Source: an uncultured Paracoccaceae bacterium (lineage in GTDB: Bacteria; Pseudomonadota; Alphaproteobacteria; Rhodobacterales; Rhodobacteraceae). Taken from it: a stretch of DNA of 64,000 nucleotides. The stretch spans positions 27,883 through 91,882 of the forward strand of contig CALMSR010000024.1 in assembly GCA_937872465.1 (NCBI GenBank), read 5' to 3'. A program made the translations under genes and the position numbers. Of the stretch, positions 44,685-52,368 are shown piece by piece. Numbering within the stretch: the first letter of the stretch is position 1; every line of letters begins with the position of its first letter. Below the pieces are notes generated by a model. It saw only the letters and a program-made list of their open reading frames with translations, searched no databases and had not been told where the DNA came from.

Positions 44685-44837
44685 GGCGCGCTCCTTGCGG
44701 CAGGCAGATAGTCACGGTCCAAGGGATCGCGCAAGCGCCTGAGGCATTGAACCGTACCGCCGGTTCGCGCATCCGTGGCGGACGTCTGTCGCCATGCGGA
44801 TCCACCCCTGTATTCCGGTCGACGAGACATTGCCGTG

Positions 44838-44866
44838 TTGACCCCGAACCTTCCAGGGCCTAATCA
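44838..44866 (+). promoter_or_regulatory. tRNA-Tyr promoter, copy 1
   Basis: TTGACC (44838-44843) and TAATCA (44861-44866) with exactly 17 bases between, ~38 bases before the tRNA 5' end. The same promoter occurs before copy 2 at 45,569-45,597 with three spacer substitutions. Confidence 0.75.
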
Positions 44867-44904
44867 GCGCGCACGCTCGGGGCGCGCCAGCCCGTCGCAT
44901 CCTC

Positions 44905-44981
44905 GGAGGGGTGGCAGAGCGGTCAAATGCAACGGACTGTAAATTTGCCCGTCGAGTCTAATTCTCGTTAACATCCCCTTG
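44905..44981 (+). pseudogene. tRNA-Tyr (GTA) 5' half with non-canonical 3' half, copy 1
   Basis: The first 40 bases (GGAGGGGTGGCAGAGCGG onward to CTGTAAAT) are a tRNA-Tyr acceptor, D arm and anticodon loop with GTA. After that the sequence departs: the anticodon stem needs two G-T pairs, the T loop is TCTAATT instead of TTCGAAT, and the acceptor strand reads CCCCTTG without a match at position 1. A functional tRNA is unlikely. Recombination in the anticodon region is the best explanation. Confidence 0.7.
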
Positions 44982-45025
44982 GACTAGCGCCATTATTCTC
45001 TAGTGATCCACTAGGGAGGATAACG

Positions 45026-45337
45026 ATGCTTACTTTGCGGGATGCCTATCAGGACTATCGCAGGAGCAGGGAAGACGAGCTCAGCCCCCGCTCTCTTGTC
45101 TGGTACGACCAGAAGGTCCGGGTGCACCTGAGCCACCTGCTCGACACCGAGCTGGACCAGATCACCCCAGGATGTGCCGAGACCTCCACGAGGGCCTGAG
45201 CCGCTCATCCGGCAAGAGCTCGGCGAACCGCGTGGCTAGAGTGCTCAAGGCGATCCTCAACGACGCCGGGCGGGCCACCGACCTGCCCCGAAACCCGGTC
45301 TCGCGGGGCATCCGCATGAACAAGGAGGTGCCCGCTG
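45026..45337 (+). pseudogene. Tyrosine-recombinase (phage integrase) N-terminal remnant
   Basis: Frame one gives MLTLRDAYQDYRRSRE and SLVWYDQKVRVHLSHLLDTEL, an integrase arm/core-binding N-terminus, with GGGAGGA before the ATG. One base is lost near 45,168, then frame two gives SSGKSSANRVARVLKAILNDA and NPVSRGIRMNKE. The catalytic domain is absent because the sequence switches near 45,340 to an unrelated gene fragment. Position right after a tRNA is typical for integrases. Confidence 0.8.
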
Positions 45338-45339
45338 TC

Positions 45340-45516
45340 CTGAGGATCACGATCGAGGATCACCGTGACCGTCATTCGACCGTAGGCCCAGAAGCCGCCT
45401 CCGAGGATTGCGGCAATCCCCACGACTATCCCGACAAGGATGACCATTCGGCGGGGCTTCCACAGCAGCAGGGCGACGAATATCCCGAGGCCAAGAACCC
45501 AAGCCAGAGCCGTCAT
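45340..45516 (-). pseudogene. Small membrane protein, N-terminal fragment
   Basis: About 58 codons starting MTALAWVLGLGIFVALLLWK encode two hydrophobic segments (the second MVILVGIVVGIAAILGGGFWA) and then TVTVILDRDP. Beyond that the frame runs antisense through the integrase remnant, so the natural C-terminus is lost. I do not recognise the family. It is divergent from tRNA-Tyr copy 2. Confidence 0.5.
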
Positions 45517-45568
45517 ACTGATCCCTCGAGCGGGCGTCTGAAAAGCGCCTCGCTGGAAGTTTGCCGTG

Positions 45569-45597
45569 TTGACCCCGAGCCTTCTAGGGCATAATCA
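45569..45597 (+). promoter_or_regulatory. tRNA-Tyr promoter, copy 2
   Basis: TTGACC (45569-45574) and TAATCA (45592-45597), 17 bases apart, as in copy 1. The homology between the two copies extends from this promoter to the anticodon loop, about 116 bases, so more than a short att core is duplicated. Confidence 0.75.
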
Positions 45598-45633
45598 GCG
45601 CCGACGCTCGGGGCCTCTGGCCTGGCATCCGCT

Positions 45634-45673
45634 GGAGGGGTGGCAGAGCGGTCAAATGCAACGGACTGTAAAT
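45634..45673 (+). pseudogene. tRNA-Tyr 5' half, copy 2 (probable prophage boundary)
   Basis: The 40 bases from GGAGGGGTGG to CTGTAAAT are identical to 44,905-44,944. Downstream, CCGCGCG restores the CGGA/TCCG anticodon stem, but no T arm or acceptor strand follows. The prophage-like gene block starts to the right, so this probably represents its left attachment junction. Where the complete tRNA-Tyr lies cannot be seen here. Confidence 0.65.
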
Positions 45674-45782
45674 CCGCGCGTTCTGACTGATTTCTTTCGG
45701 TTTTCTTGGAAATCGCGCTCTTCGAGCCTCTCTATAGATCAAAGAGTTGCCGGCCATTTGGCAAACGCCGGCGCATCTCTGG

Positions 45783-46160
45783 CTATGACTTCGGCGAGTG
45801 CCGGACCGACGCTAAGCGCCGCTCGGCGATGACCTGGTGCGCGGTGCGGGCGGCTCGCCGGCTGCGCTCGCCTATCCACCGCATCCACATTTGGTGCCGC
45901 CGGTGTCGGCCGATGGCGATGCAGATCGGGTGATGCTCGGGCAGCAGATAGCCGAACTCCTCGTCGGGCAGGTGTGCCGTCGCGACGAGAAAGCGGCGCC
46001 GGTCGCGCTCTTCGGCTGCCATTCGCTTGCGGTCGATCGCCACCCGCTGCGCCGGCGTGTGCGGATCCGGTCCGGGCTCGTCGTCGCCGATGCCCTGTGG
46101 GGTGGCCCGCCCGGTGGGATGCTTGCTCCGAGGCCCGGGGCGGAATCGGGGTCCGGTCAT
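45783..46160 (-). CDS. Hypothetical prophage protein
   Basis: 125 residues, rich in Arg and His, with AAEERDRRRFLVATAHLPDEEFGYLLPEHHP. No recognised domain. It is the last gene of the minus-strand run and its start overlaps the previous stop (ATGA), which supports translation. Confidence 0.55.
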   Translation of the reverse strand: MTGPRFRPGPRSKHPTGRATPQGIGDDEPGPDPHTPAQRVAIDRKRMAAEERDRRRFLVATAHLPDEEFGYLLPEHHPICIAIGRHRRHQMWMRWIGERSRRAARTAHQVIAERRLASVRHSPKS

Positions 46161-46447
46161 GCCTCATCTCCGAAATTGAGGCTGCCGAAAACCGTCTCGA
46201 GCCGCCGGCGCAAATCCGGTTCGATCGGGATGTCCTCGGGCCGATCGCTGTAGTCCTCACCATTGAGGCGCCTGCGCCGGCACCGATACCCGTCCTCCTC
46301 GAGTCCGTAGACCACGATCGTCGATCCGTCCCCGAGCTCGAGGCGGATCCACGCGATGTCGACCTCGCCGCGGTCGTCGCGAGTAGTGACCCGCCGGATC
46401 TCCGGCAGGTGCCGGCGGAGCATGACCACCTGGTGCGACGTCAGCAT
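46157..46447 (-). CDS. Hypothetical prophage protein
   Basis: 96 residues from ATG 46447 (MLTSHQVVMLRRHLPEIRRV), with an acidic and aromatic centre (VDIAWIRLELGDGSTIVVYGLEE) and a basic RCRRRRLNG segment. The start overlaps the preceding stop by 7 bases and its stop is coupled to the next gene. Function unknown. Confidence 0.6.
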   Translation of the reverse strand: MLTSHQVVMLRRHLPEIRRVTTRDDRGEVDIAWIRLELGDGSTIVVYGLEEDGYRCRRRRLNGEDYSDRPEDIPIEPDLRRRLETVFGSLNFGDEA

Positions 46448-46683
46448 GCGGCGGCCCGGGCCCGGGCGGCGGTCTCGGCGAGGCGCTCGTGGGCCGAGAG
46501 GCGGGCGCGGCGCTGGAGTTCGGTGTCGGCAATCTCGCGGGCGACTTCGGCGCCGGCGTCGCCTCGGATCTCGACCAGGTCGGCGTTGGTGAGGAGGTGC
46601 ATGCCTGCGCGGATGCGCTCCATCTGGCGCGCCTCCGAGGGGAACTTCGGCGTGAGGCGCCGATAGCGGGCGAGGGTGCTCAT
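46441..46683 (-). CDS. Hypothetical prophage protein
   Basis: 80 residues, mostly helical and charged (SEARQMERIRAGMHLLTNADLVEIRGDAGAEVAREIAD). No recognised domain. Part of the coupled minus-strand run. Confidence 0.55.
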   Translation of the reverse strand: MSTLARYRRLTPKFPSEARQMERIRAGMHLLTNADLVEIRGDAGAEVAREIADTELQRRARLSAHERLAETAARARAAAC

Positions 46684-46728
46684 GGGGTCGGGGGCTCTCT
46701 GTCTTTCCCAGGAGATTGGTCTGGATGC

Positions 46729-47034
46729 TCACAACCCAAGCCGCCGACGAGCGGCAAGGATCTCGTGCGCGGAGGACCGCATACGCTGCTCGAGTTCGGC
46801 GAGCACGACAACCCGGCCACGCCCGACGGCCTGGATAGCGGAGGCCGTGAGGGCGATCCGGTAAGCGCCGACGCGGCCCCGGCTGTCGCAGGTGATCGTC
46901 GCGATGAGCAGGTCGCCGATGGCGATCGGAGATGCAGGCCTGATGCACCAGCCTCCGATCCCGTCGCCGGACTCTACGACCGCGCCGGGAAACGCCGCCT
47001 CGATCAGGATCCGGAGGTCGTCGGGAGGCGTCAT
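46729..47034 (-). CDS. Hypothetical prophage protein
   Basis: 101 residues from ATG 47034, which overlaps the upstream stop (ATGA). The N-terminal half (DDLRILIEAAFPGAVVES) precedes IGDLLIATITCDSRGRVGAYRI and a basic C-terminal helix (EILAARRRLGL). Unknown function. Confidence 0.55.
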   Translation of the reverse strand: MTPPDDLRILIEAAFPGAVVESGDGIGGWCIRPASPIAIGDLLIATITCDSRGRVGAYRIALTASAIQAVGRGRVVVLAELEQRMRSSAHEILAARRRLGL

Positions 47035-47606
47035 CGGCGCAGGCCCGACACGAAGGCCAAGAGGCGCCGGACATCGGCGACGCGCGCGGCGTGGCTCTTT
47101 GCCAGGCGCCGTAGCTCGACCTGCGCCTGCCATCGCTCGACCGCGGACATCGGCCGCGGCACCGGGCCGCAGTCTGCCGACCCGCACGAGAGGCAAAAAT
47201 GCCCGGCGTCGTCGACGGACTCGACAGGCCACTCGGCCGCGATCGGGTCGCGGCGGACCTTGACTCCGAAGTCGACCTGGTCAGACCCGCAGGATTTGCA
47301 CTCGTAGACGACGGCGCCCGACCTGATCGAAGTCGGCGCCGGCCGCAGGAGGAACTCGGCGGCGTGCGCGAACACCGTCGCCGGCGCCAGGAACATCGGC
47401 TCCTCGATCGCCGCTTGCCCGCAGGCCGAGCAGCGGCCGAAATCGGCGGCGATCTCGTGCAGCACCATCGTCTGAAGCGCGGGCGACCAGCTGCCACGCG
47501 CGGCGAACTGGACAGTCTCGTAGCCCCACTCGGGGCAGCTCAACGTGTCGACTGGAACGCGGCCGTGCGACGCGGCCATCAGCCGCTGGAGGAGGGCATC
47601 GCTCAT
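47031..47606 (-). CDS. Multi-zinc-ribbon prophage protein
   Basis: 191 residues from ATG 47606; an upstream in-frame ATG at 47615 is possible. Three cysteine pairs suggest zinc sites: CSACGQ, CKSCGSDQ and CLSCGSADC, the last with an extra Cys. A C-terminal basic helical region follows. No catalytic signature is visible. It is coupled to the MbcA/ParS-like gene upstream and a hypothetical gene downstream. Confidence 0.65.
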   Translation of the reverse strand: MSDALLQRLMAASHGRVPVDTLSCPEWGYETVQFAARGSWSPALQTMVLHEIAADFGRCSACGQAAIEEPMFLAPATVFAHAAEFLLRPAPTSIRSGAVVYECKSCGSDQVDFGVKVRRDPIAAEWPVESVDDAGHFCLSCGSADCGPVPRPMSAVERWQAQVELRRLAKSHAARVADVRRLLAFVSGLRR

Positions 47607-47983
47607 CGGGTCCACCCGGCCAGGTCGCGGACCGCGGCCATGCCGTGGCTACTCTCTCGCATCACGTCCAGAGGCGCCCTGCCGTCGAGATCGCGGTTCC
47701 GGGCCCGGAGCCACGTGGTCTGGTCGTAGGCGTCCGGCATCGGCTTCTTGATGGCGCACCTGATCTGGAGCAGCAGTTGCATCCGGATCAGGACAGCGTC
47801 CGGCACCCGCACGCGCTCGCGCATCCGCGCCGCGCGGAGCCATTCGCGGAGAGTCGGCAGCGTCGGGCCGCCGAGGAGGTCGCGCTGCTCCTTCTCGGCA
47901 AGGGCCCAGTCGCGGGCGACGCCGGCGAATGCCCGTAGGCACGGGCCGCTCATGTCGACGGGGTATCGGGTGTCGAAGTCCAT
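47603..47983 (-). CDS. MbcA/ParS/Xre antitoxin-like protein
   Basis: 126 residues. FAGVARDWALAEKEQRDLLGGPTLPTLREWL, then VLIRMQLLLQIRCAIK, TWLRARNRDLDGRAPLDVMRES and GMAAVRDLAGW follow the layout of the Xre/MbcA/ParS toxin-binding domain. These are normally antitoxins for RES-domain NAD-degrading toxins. No RES gene is adjacent: the next coupled gene is the zinc-ribbon protein. Its role in the phage may be regulatory. Confidence 0.65.
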   Translation of the reverse strand: MDFDTRYPVDMSGPCLRAFAGVARDWALAEKEQRDLLGGPTLPTLREWLRAARMRERVRVPDAVLIRMQLLLQIRCAIKKPMPDAYDQTTWLRARNRDLDGRAPLDVMRESSHGMAAVRDLAGWTR

Positions 47984-48032
47984 CTCGCTATCTCTCTGCG
48001 CTGCGGGCCGGCCTGGCCCTTCGGGCAGAGGG

Positions 48033-48509
48033 TTAGGCGGCCTGCTGCGCTTCCTGCTCAGGCGCGCACTTGCGCCGCCCCGGGCCTCCTGGCGCCAGCT
48101 TTGTGAGCCCGTCCCGGTACATCCGCGCCGAGATCGCCTTTCGCTTCGCCCGAAAGGACGCCGCGGCGAGGTTCTCGGCCTGCGTGCCCCAACGGAGGTT
48201 CGAGGGAACATTGTTCAGGGGGTCATCGTCGGCGTGGAGGGCGACGGCGCCGGCCGGCGGCACCCCGTACCAGGCCGAGCAGACGAGGCGGGAGACGAGG
48301 AGGATGCGGTAGCCGCGCCACCGGACGCTCCGCTTCTCGTAGACGACACCGGACGACGAGACCTGCCGCGTGAGGGTCCCGAAGGTCGGCTTGGCGCGCT
48401 GGCCGGTCGGCTTCAAGCCGTCGCGACCTCGTCTATGAACCCGCCCCCACGACGACGCCCAGATGCCCGGATACCCGGGCACCTCGCGCCACTCCTCGAC
48501 CTCGCCCAT
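48033..48509 (-). CDS. HNH homing-type endonuclease with NUMOD4 motif
   Basis: 158 residues from ATG 48509. NUMOD4 is clear at the N-terminus (EWREVPGYPGIWASSWGRVHR), and the HNH core reads ALHADDDPLNNVPSNLRWGT. Such enzymes are frequent free-standing endonucleases in phages. A C-terminal basic stretch may bind DNA. Confidence 0.8.
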   Translation of the reverse strand: MGEVEEWREVPGYPGIWASSWGRVHRRGRDGLKPTGQRAKPTFGTLTRQVSSSGVVYEKRSVRWRGYRILLVSRLVCSAWYGVPPAGAVALHADDDPLNNVPSNLRWGTQAENLAAASFRAKRKAISARMYRDGLTKLAPGGPGRRKCAPEQEAQQAA

Positions 48510-48515
48510 GCCGAC

Positions 48516-48533
48516 CCCCCGACGTTTCGGGGG
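48516..48533. terminator. 7-bp GC hairpin upstream of the HNH gene
   Basis: CCCCCGA and TCGGGGG pair perfectly around 4 bases, 7 bases before the HNH start. It could act as a weak terminator of the previous gene or limit HNH translation. There is no T-run. Confidence 0.35.
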
Positions 48534-48576
48534 AGATAGGCCCGGGGGATCTCGCCCCAAACCAGGGGGCCCGGCC

Positions 48577-49197
48577 TCACCGCATCCGCTGCCCGCGGCT
48601 CTTCTGCCGGCGCTTCTGCGTCATGAGCTCGGCCGCGCGCTGCTTCATCCGGGTGAACTCGGCCTCGCGCTGGCGCTGCCGCTCCCGAGCCTGCTGACGC
48701 TGACGCGCCTCGTTGCGGGCCCGCTCAAGAGCCGCGCTGCGCTCCCGCTCCTCCGCACGGGCGCGCTGGGCGCCGAGGCTGGGGTTGATCCGCCGGACGA
48801 GCGCCTTCGCGGCCCGCTTGACCCGCTGCAGGGGTCGGCGCTGGTATGCCGCCGACGCCTCGCGCTCGCGCCGGAGCATCTGGGCGATCATCTCGTCCTG
48901 CGCCCGATTTCGCCGAGCCTGGTCCTGTCGCGAGGCGCGCTTCTTGGCGCGCTGATCCCGGACAAAGGGCTTCCGGAGATACTCGCGCATTTGGCCGATG
49001 CGAATCCGGCGCGCGATCGGGCCGTTGCGGTACTCCTGCTGCTCGCGCTCATGTTGCGCCTCGTGCAGGCGGCGCATCTCCTCGCGGCCACGCTCCCGGA
49101 GGGCACGCTCGCGCTCGTCCGCCCGCCGGGCCAGCTCGCGCTCGGCGGCAGCGAAGCGCTCGCGCTCGGCGGCGAGGGGATCGACCCGGGCCATCAC
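48577..49197 (-). CDS. Basic coiled-coil prophage protein
   Basis: 206 residues, over a third Arg/Glu, predicted almost entirely helical (ERERFAAAERELARRADERE, then RQRQQARERQRQREAEF). No enzyme motif is visible. It overlaps the preceding gene by ATGA. A DNA-binding, scaffold-like or structural role is possible but not shown. Confidence 0.6.
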   Translation of the reverse strand: MMARVDPLAAERERFAAAERELARRADERERALRERGREEMRRLHEAQHEREQQEYRNGPIARRIRIGQMREYLRKPFVRDQRAKKRASRQDQARRNRAQDEMIAQMLRREREASAAYQRRPLQRVKRAAKALVRRINPSLGAQRARAEERERSAALERARNEARQRQQARERQRQREAEFTRMKQRAAELMTQKRRQKSRGQRMR

Positions 49198-49460
49198 GCG
49201 ACCCTCCGCCAGGCGCGGGGACCCGAGCGGGCAACCCCGGCGGCGTCAATCATCGCCTCGGCGATCGTGGCGGCGTCGAGGCGGTCGAGCTCGTAGAGCG
49301 CGCCGGTGTCGCCGACGGCGACGTCCCGGATGGAGCCAACGGCGCCGAGGGCGACGTCGATACCGACGGTGGCCGGGGTGGTGGTGCCGGCGAGCGCGCG
49401 GGCGGCGCGGCGGGCGGCCGCGTCGACGACGGCGCGGCTGGTTGCGGAGAGCGCGATCAT
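49194..49460 (-). CDS. Hypothetical prophage protein
   Basis: 88 residues, alanine-rich, with VDAAARRAARALAGTTTP and AVGDTGALYELDRLDAATIA. Coupled by ATGA overlaps on both sides. Family not recognised. Confidence 0.5.
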   Translation of the reverse strand: MIALSATSRAVVDAAARRAARALAGTTTPATVGIDVALGAVGSIRDVAVGDTGALYELDRLDAATIAEAMIDAAGVARSGPRAWRRVA

Positions 49461-49678
49461 GCCGCCACCGTCCGGCGCCGGCGCAGGCTGGTGTTGTAGG
49501 TCTCGACCGCGGTGAGAGCGGCGGAGGCGACATCGTCACCGATCACGACGACCGCAGCGGAGCGGCTATGGCGGTCGTGGATCGCTCCGTCGTAGAGATG
49601 GAGATCGTTGAAGTCGTCGACGAAGCCGTAGCCAGCGACGGTCGCGTTCTCGAGCGCGATCTGGTTGATCCGGTTCAT
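49457..49678 (-). CDS. Hypothetical prophage protein
   Basis: 73 residues from ATG 49678, with GGGAG 9 bases upstream. It contains VAGYGFVDDFNDLHLYDGA and ends with a basic SLRRRRTVAA tail. First gene of a coupled set of three. Unknown function. Confidence 0.55.
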   Translation of the reverse strand: MNRINQIALENATVAGYGFVDDFNDLHLYDGAIHDRHSRSAAVVVIGDDVASAALTAVETYNTSLRRRRTVAA

Positions 49679-49825
49679 GGCGTTGGTCTCCCTCTTGCCC
49701 GGGCGGCCCCTCGCCGCCCCGAACAGGAGGTAGGATCGGCCCCGCGGTGCACTCAAAGGATCAGAGGAAGGTTCTGGCGACTTCGGGAAAAACCGCAGGA
49801 AAACCGGCCGAAGATTTTTGCGCTT

Positions 49826-50170
49826 TCACGAATTTCGATCGAGTGCGCGGAGTCGGATCTTCTCGTGCGCGGTCGCGTTCCGGCGGCGCTCGAGTTCGAG
49901 GAGGACAGCTGAGAGCACATCCTGGTCATCGCAAGGCAACGGGTTCGCGCCGTCGCCGAACACCGCATGGAGCACGTCGAGGATCTCTGCCGAGCTCATG
50001 CCGGCGAGGATCGGGCCGGTTGCGTCGAGGGCTGCGGCGCGGCGCTTGTCCTCCTCTTCGAGCAGCGCCTGCAGCAGCAGGCCGTGCTCGATGCTCGTCC
50101 GTACCTGGTCGCGATATTCTGCGAGGGCCTCGGCGCGGGCCTCTGCTCTGGTCTGTCGTCGCCAGGTCAT
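49826..50170 (-). CDS. Hypothetical prophage protein
   Basis: 114 residues. A basic helical start (MTWRRQTRAEARAEALAEYR) precedes an acidic centre (LLEEEDKRRAAALD, MSSAEILDVLHAVFGD). Its ATG overlaps the stop of the tiny gene upstream. No domain recognised. Confidence 0.55.
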   Translation of the reverse strand: MTWRRQTRAEARAEALAEYRDQVRTSIEHGLLLQALLEEEDKRRAAALDATGPILAGMSSAEILDVLHAVFGDGANPLPCDDQDVLSAVLLELERRRNATAHEKIRLRALDRNS

Positions 50171-50253
50171 CGGGTGCGAAGCCAGGCGAGGAGGATGGCC
50201 GCGCCCATCAGGGACACGGTCGTCGCGTGGCAGGTGGTCTCGAAATACGGCAT
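50167..50253 (-). CDS. 28-residue membrane peptide
   Basis: A very short gene (MPYFETTCHATTV followed by a hydrophobic SLMGAAILLAWL and a basic end) whose stop overlaps the next start (ATGA). Start-stop coupling and the hydrophobic profile support expression, but size keeps confidence low. Confidence 0.35.
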   Translation of the reverse strand: MPYFETTCHATTVSLMGAAILLAWLRTR

Positions 50254-50320
50254 CGGTCTCTCACGCTCGGCGGCCGGGCCCGGCCCTCGTGGGAGGGGGC
50301 GGCCCGGCCGCGGGCGGAGG

Positions 50321-50554
50321 TCAGGACTCCAGGTAGCGCGTGCCCGTGTCCGCTTGCCATTCAATGCCGAGCATGCGGTCGAGGCGACCGGCGACACGGG
50401 ACCAGTGCGCGCGCTGGTCGCCGCTCAAAATGTCGAACGCCTGCGCGCGGCGCCGGGCCTCGAGCCATGCGTCCTTGCCGGGCATCTGCATCAACAGCCG
50501 GATCGCATCCTGCCGCTCGCGCCGGCGGCGCCGAAACCAGCTCATCTTCGACAT
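50321..50554 (-). CDS. Hypothetical basic prophage protein
   Basis: 77 residues beginning MSKMSWFRRRRRERQ, then helical (AWLEARRRAQAFDILSGDQ). No recognised domain. It lies 81 bases downstream of ssb in the same direction. Confidence 0.5.
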   Translation of the reverse strand: MSKMSWFRRRRRERQDAIRLLMQMPGKDAWLEARRRAQAFDILSGDQRAHWSRVAGRLDRMLGIEWQADTGTRYLES

Positions 50555-50635
50555 CCCCCGTCCCCGAAAAGGAAAATGCCCCGACCGCGAGGCCGGGGCA
50601 AATCCTGATCGGTGAAGTGGTTGACGCTGCCGGCG

Positions 50636-51007
50636 TCAGAACGGGATCTCGTCCGCCATCTGCGCGCCGTTCGCCGGCGCCGCGGCACGCTGCCCGCCAT
50701 CGACCTTCGAGCCGGCGAACTGCAGCTCCGCGATCCGCAGCTCGAGGCTCAGCCCCTTGCCACCGTCCTTCGCCTGGTACTCGCGCTGCGAGAGTTCGCC
50801 GCTCACGAAGACCTGGCCGCCCTTGACGAGCATGGGTGCCAGCTTCTCGGCGCGCGCGCCCCACACGGCGCCGTTGATCCAGAGGGTCGACTTCCGGTCG
50901 CCGAAGCCGGTGTCGCTGGCCAGGCGCACGTTGGCGACCTGCTGCGAGCCGACCGTGCGGAGCTCGGCGTCGGCGACGACGCGGGCGAGGGTGGAGAAAA
51001 CGTTCAT
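50636..51007 (-). CDS. ssb: Single-stranded DNA-binding protein
   Basis: 123 residues. The OB fold is recognisable (VADAELRTVGSQQVANVRLAS, TLWINGAVWGARAEKLAPMLVKGGQVFVSGEL) and the C-terminus ends in the acidic-hydrophobic tip ADEIPF that recruits partners. It is phage-sized. The neighbouring RecT gene points to a replication/recombination module. Confidence 0.9.
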   Translation of the reverse strand: MNVFSTLARVVADAELRTVGSQQVANVRLASDTGFGDRKSTLWINGAVWGARAEKLAPMLVKGGQVFVSGELSQREYQAKDGGKGLSLELRIAELQFAGSKVDGGQRAAAPANGAQMADEIPF

Positions 51008-51081
51008 GTCTGTCTTTCTTTCTGGTGGGTGGGGATGAAGGCTCGCGGCCTCACGACGAGACCGCGACATTCGGCCTCGCC

Positions 51082-51723
51082 TTACTCAGCGGCGAAGGCG
51101 GCGAGGCGGGAGCCGCGGCCGCGCGGCGCCGGCGATTGCTCGAGCACCGGGTCGTCGCCGGCGGGGGTGACGTCGCGCATCTCGGAGCGCACCGGGCGGA
51201 CGTCGATCACGTCGTCCTCGTCGGCGACGCTGTCGACCTTGATCGGCCACTTCCGCTTCTCGATGTGGAGGACCGTCTTCATGGCCATCGCCGAGAAGTG
51301 CTCGCGCCAGATGGCCGCGGCCCTGCCGCCGGCCTTCCAGGCCTCGGAGTATTTGTTCCGGTGCGCCTCGACCTCGGCGACCGTTCGCACCTCGAACGTC
51401 GGCACGCCGCCAGCCCAGTGGGTGATGGCATAGAAGGCGATCGGCTCGCCGCGCTCGCCGAGCTTGGGCTTCACGATCAGCCTCGGCTCGGTGCCTTCGA
51501 GGATCTCGTACTCGTCGTGCTCGTAGATGATGCCGACGTTGACCGCGGCGATCGCCGGGTTCGCCAGGGCGTCCGCGACGGTCACGACGACGGCGAGGTC
51601 GAGATCGGCGTCCCGGGCACCCTCGTACTCCTCAGCCCACCGATCCTCGATGCCGAGAATCTGAGCCGCCTCACTGGCGAAGCACCACCCGGCGGCCCTG
51701 ACCGCCATCGACTTCGTGACCAT
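51082..51723 (-). CDS. RecT-like single-strand annealing protein, short
   Basis: 213 residues from ATG 51723 (GGGG-rich stretch upstream). The RecT core is visible: AVNVGIIYEHDEYEI, IAFYAITHWAGGVPTFEVRT, EVEAHRNKYSEAWKAGG and WREHFSAMAMKTVLHIEKR. RecT proteins are usually 270-320 residues; about 80-100 N-terminal residues seem absent, with no frameshifted remainder upstream. No RecE is adjacent; a VRR-NUC nuclease and SSB are nearby. Confidence 0.75.
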   Translation of the reverse strand: MVTKSMAVRAAGWCFASEAAQILGIEDRWAEEYEGARDADLDLAVVVTVADALANPAIAAVNVGIIYEHDEYEILEGTEPRLIVKPKLGERGEPIAFYAITHWAGGVPTFEVRTVAEVEAHRNKYSEAWKAGGRAAAIWREHFSAMAMKTVLHIEKRKWPIKVDSVADEDDVIDVRPVRSEMRDVTPAGDDPVLEQSPAPRGRGSRLAAFAAE

Positions 51724-51869
51724 CCCCCACCCCAAGCAGACGCCCTGGCGGGTGAAAGATTGGTTCGTTCCGGTTCGGCCGAAGGCGATCAGGCCAATCT
51801 CTTCAGCATGCCGACAGCATCAACCACGCCGACGAAAAGGGCCCGATATCCCTGGTGGAGGGATCGGAA

Positions 51870-52022
51870 ATGCTCGTCGTCCTCGTCATCGTCCTGCTCT
51901 CCGGAGACGTCGCCGTCGTCGAACAGGACGGACTCGACCAGGCCGGGTGCCGCGCCCTCGGCGAGCTCGCGCTCGACGCCGGCGCCGTCGGCTACCGGTG
52001 CATCGAGCAGGCCGATGTCTGA
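51870..52022 (+). CDS. Small exported or membrane peptide
   Basis: 50 residues with a hydrophobic N-terminus (MLVVLVIVLLSGDVAVV) and an acidic remainder with two Cys. GGAGGGATCGGAA precedes the ATG, and its stop overlaps the VRR-NUC start. It resembles small phage membrane proteins, but the family is unknown. Confidence 0.5.
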   Translation: MLVVLVIVLLSGDVAVVEQDGLDQAGCRALGELALDAGAVGYRCIEQADV

Positions 52023-52368
52023 GCGCGACATCCAGAGGCGGATCCTGCTCGCCCTGGCGCAGACCTTCCATCCCCGCGGCATCTTCTGGACGGCGGACAC
52101 CGGCACCGCGCGCAGCATGGACGGCGCCAGGGTGATCAGCTTCGGCTTGCCGGGTCAGTCGGACATCCAGGGGTGCCTCGACGGCCGGTGGATCGGCATC
52201 GAGGTCAAGACCGCGAAGGGCAAGCAGCGGAAGAGTCAGGTGGCGTTCCAGCGGGCGATCGAGGCCGCGGGCGGCGTCTACCTCATCGCGCGATCGCCCG
52301 AAGCTGCCGTCGAAGGGATCGTGTCCGCACTCAGCCCGGACGACGATCGCAAGGCCGCGGCGCGCTAA
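52015..52368 (+). CDS. VRR-NUC domain nuclease
   Basis: 117 residues, one compact VRR-NUC domain. The restriction-type active site reads PGQSDIQGCLDGRWIGIEVKT with D50, E63 and K65, and a downstream QVAFQRAIEAAGGVYL. Stand-alone VRR-NUC proteins are common in phages and probably process branched or recombining DNA. It overlaps the small gene upstream by 8 bases and converges on the zinc-ribbon gene. Confidence 0.88.
   Translation: MSERDIQRRILLALAQTFHPRGIFWTADTGTARSMDGARVISFGLPGQSDIQGCLDGRWIGIEVKTAKGKQRKSQVAFQRAIEAAGGVYLIARSPEAAVEGIVSALSPDDDRKAAAR

Noticed and set aside
44905..44981. Functional tRNA-Tyr
   Set aside because: The T loop and acceptor 3' strand do not fit a canonical tRNA; only the 5' half is convincing.
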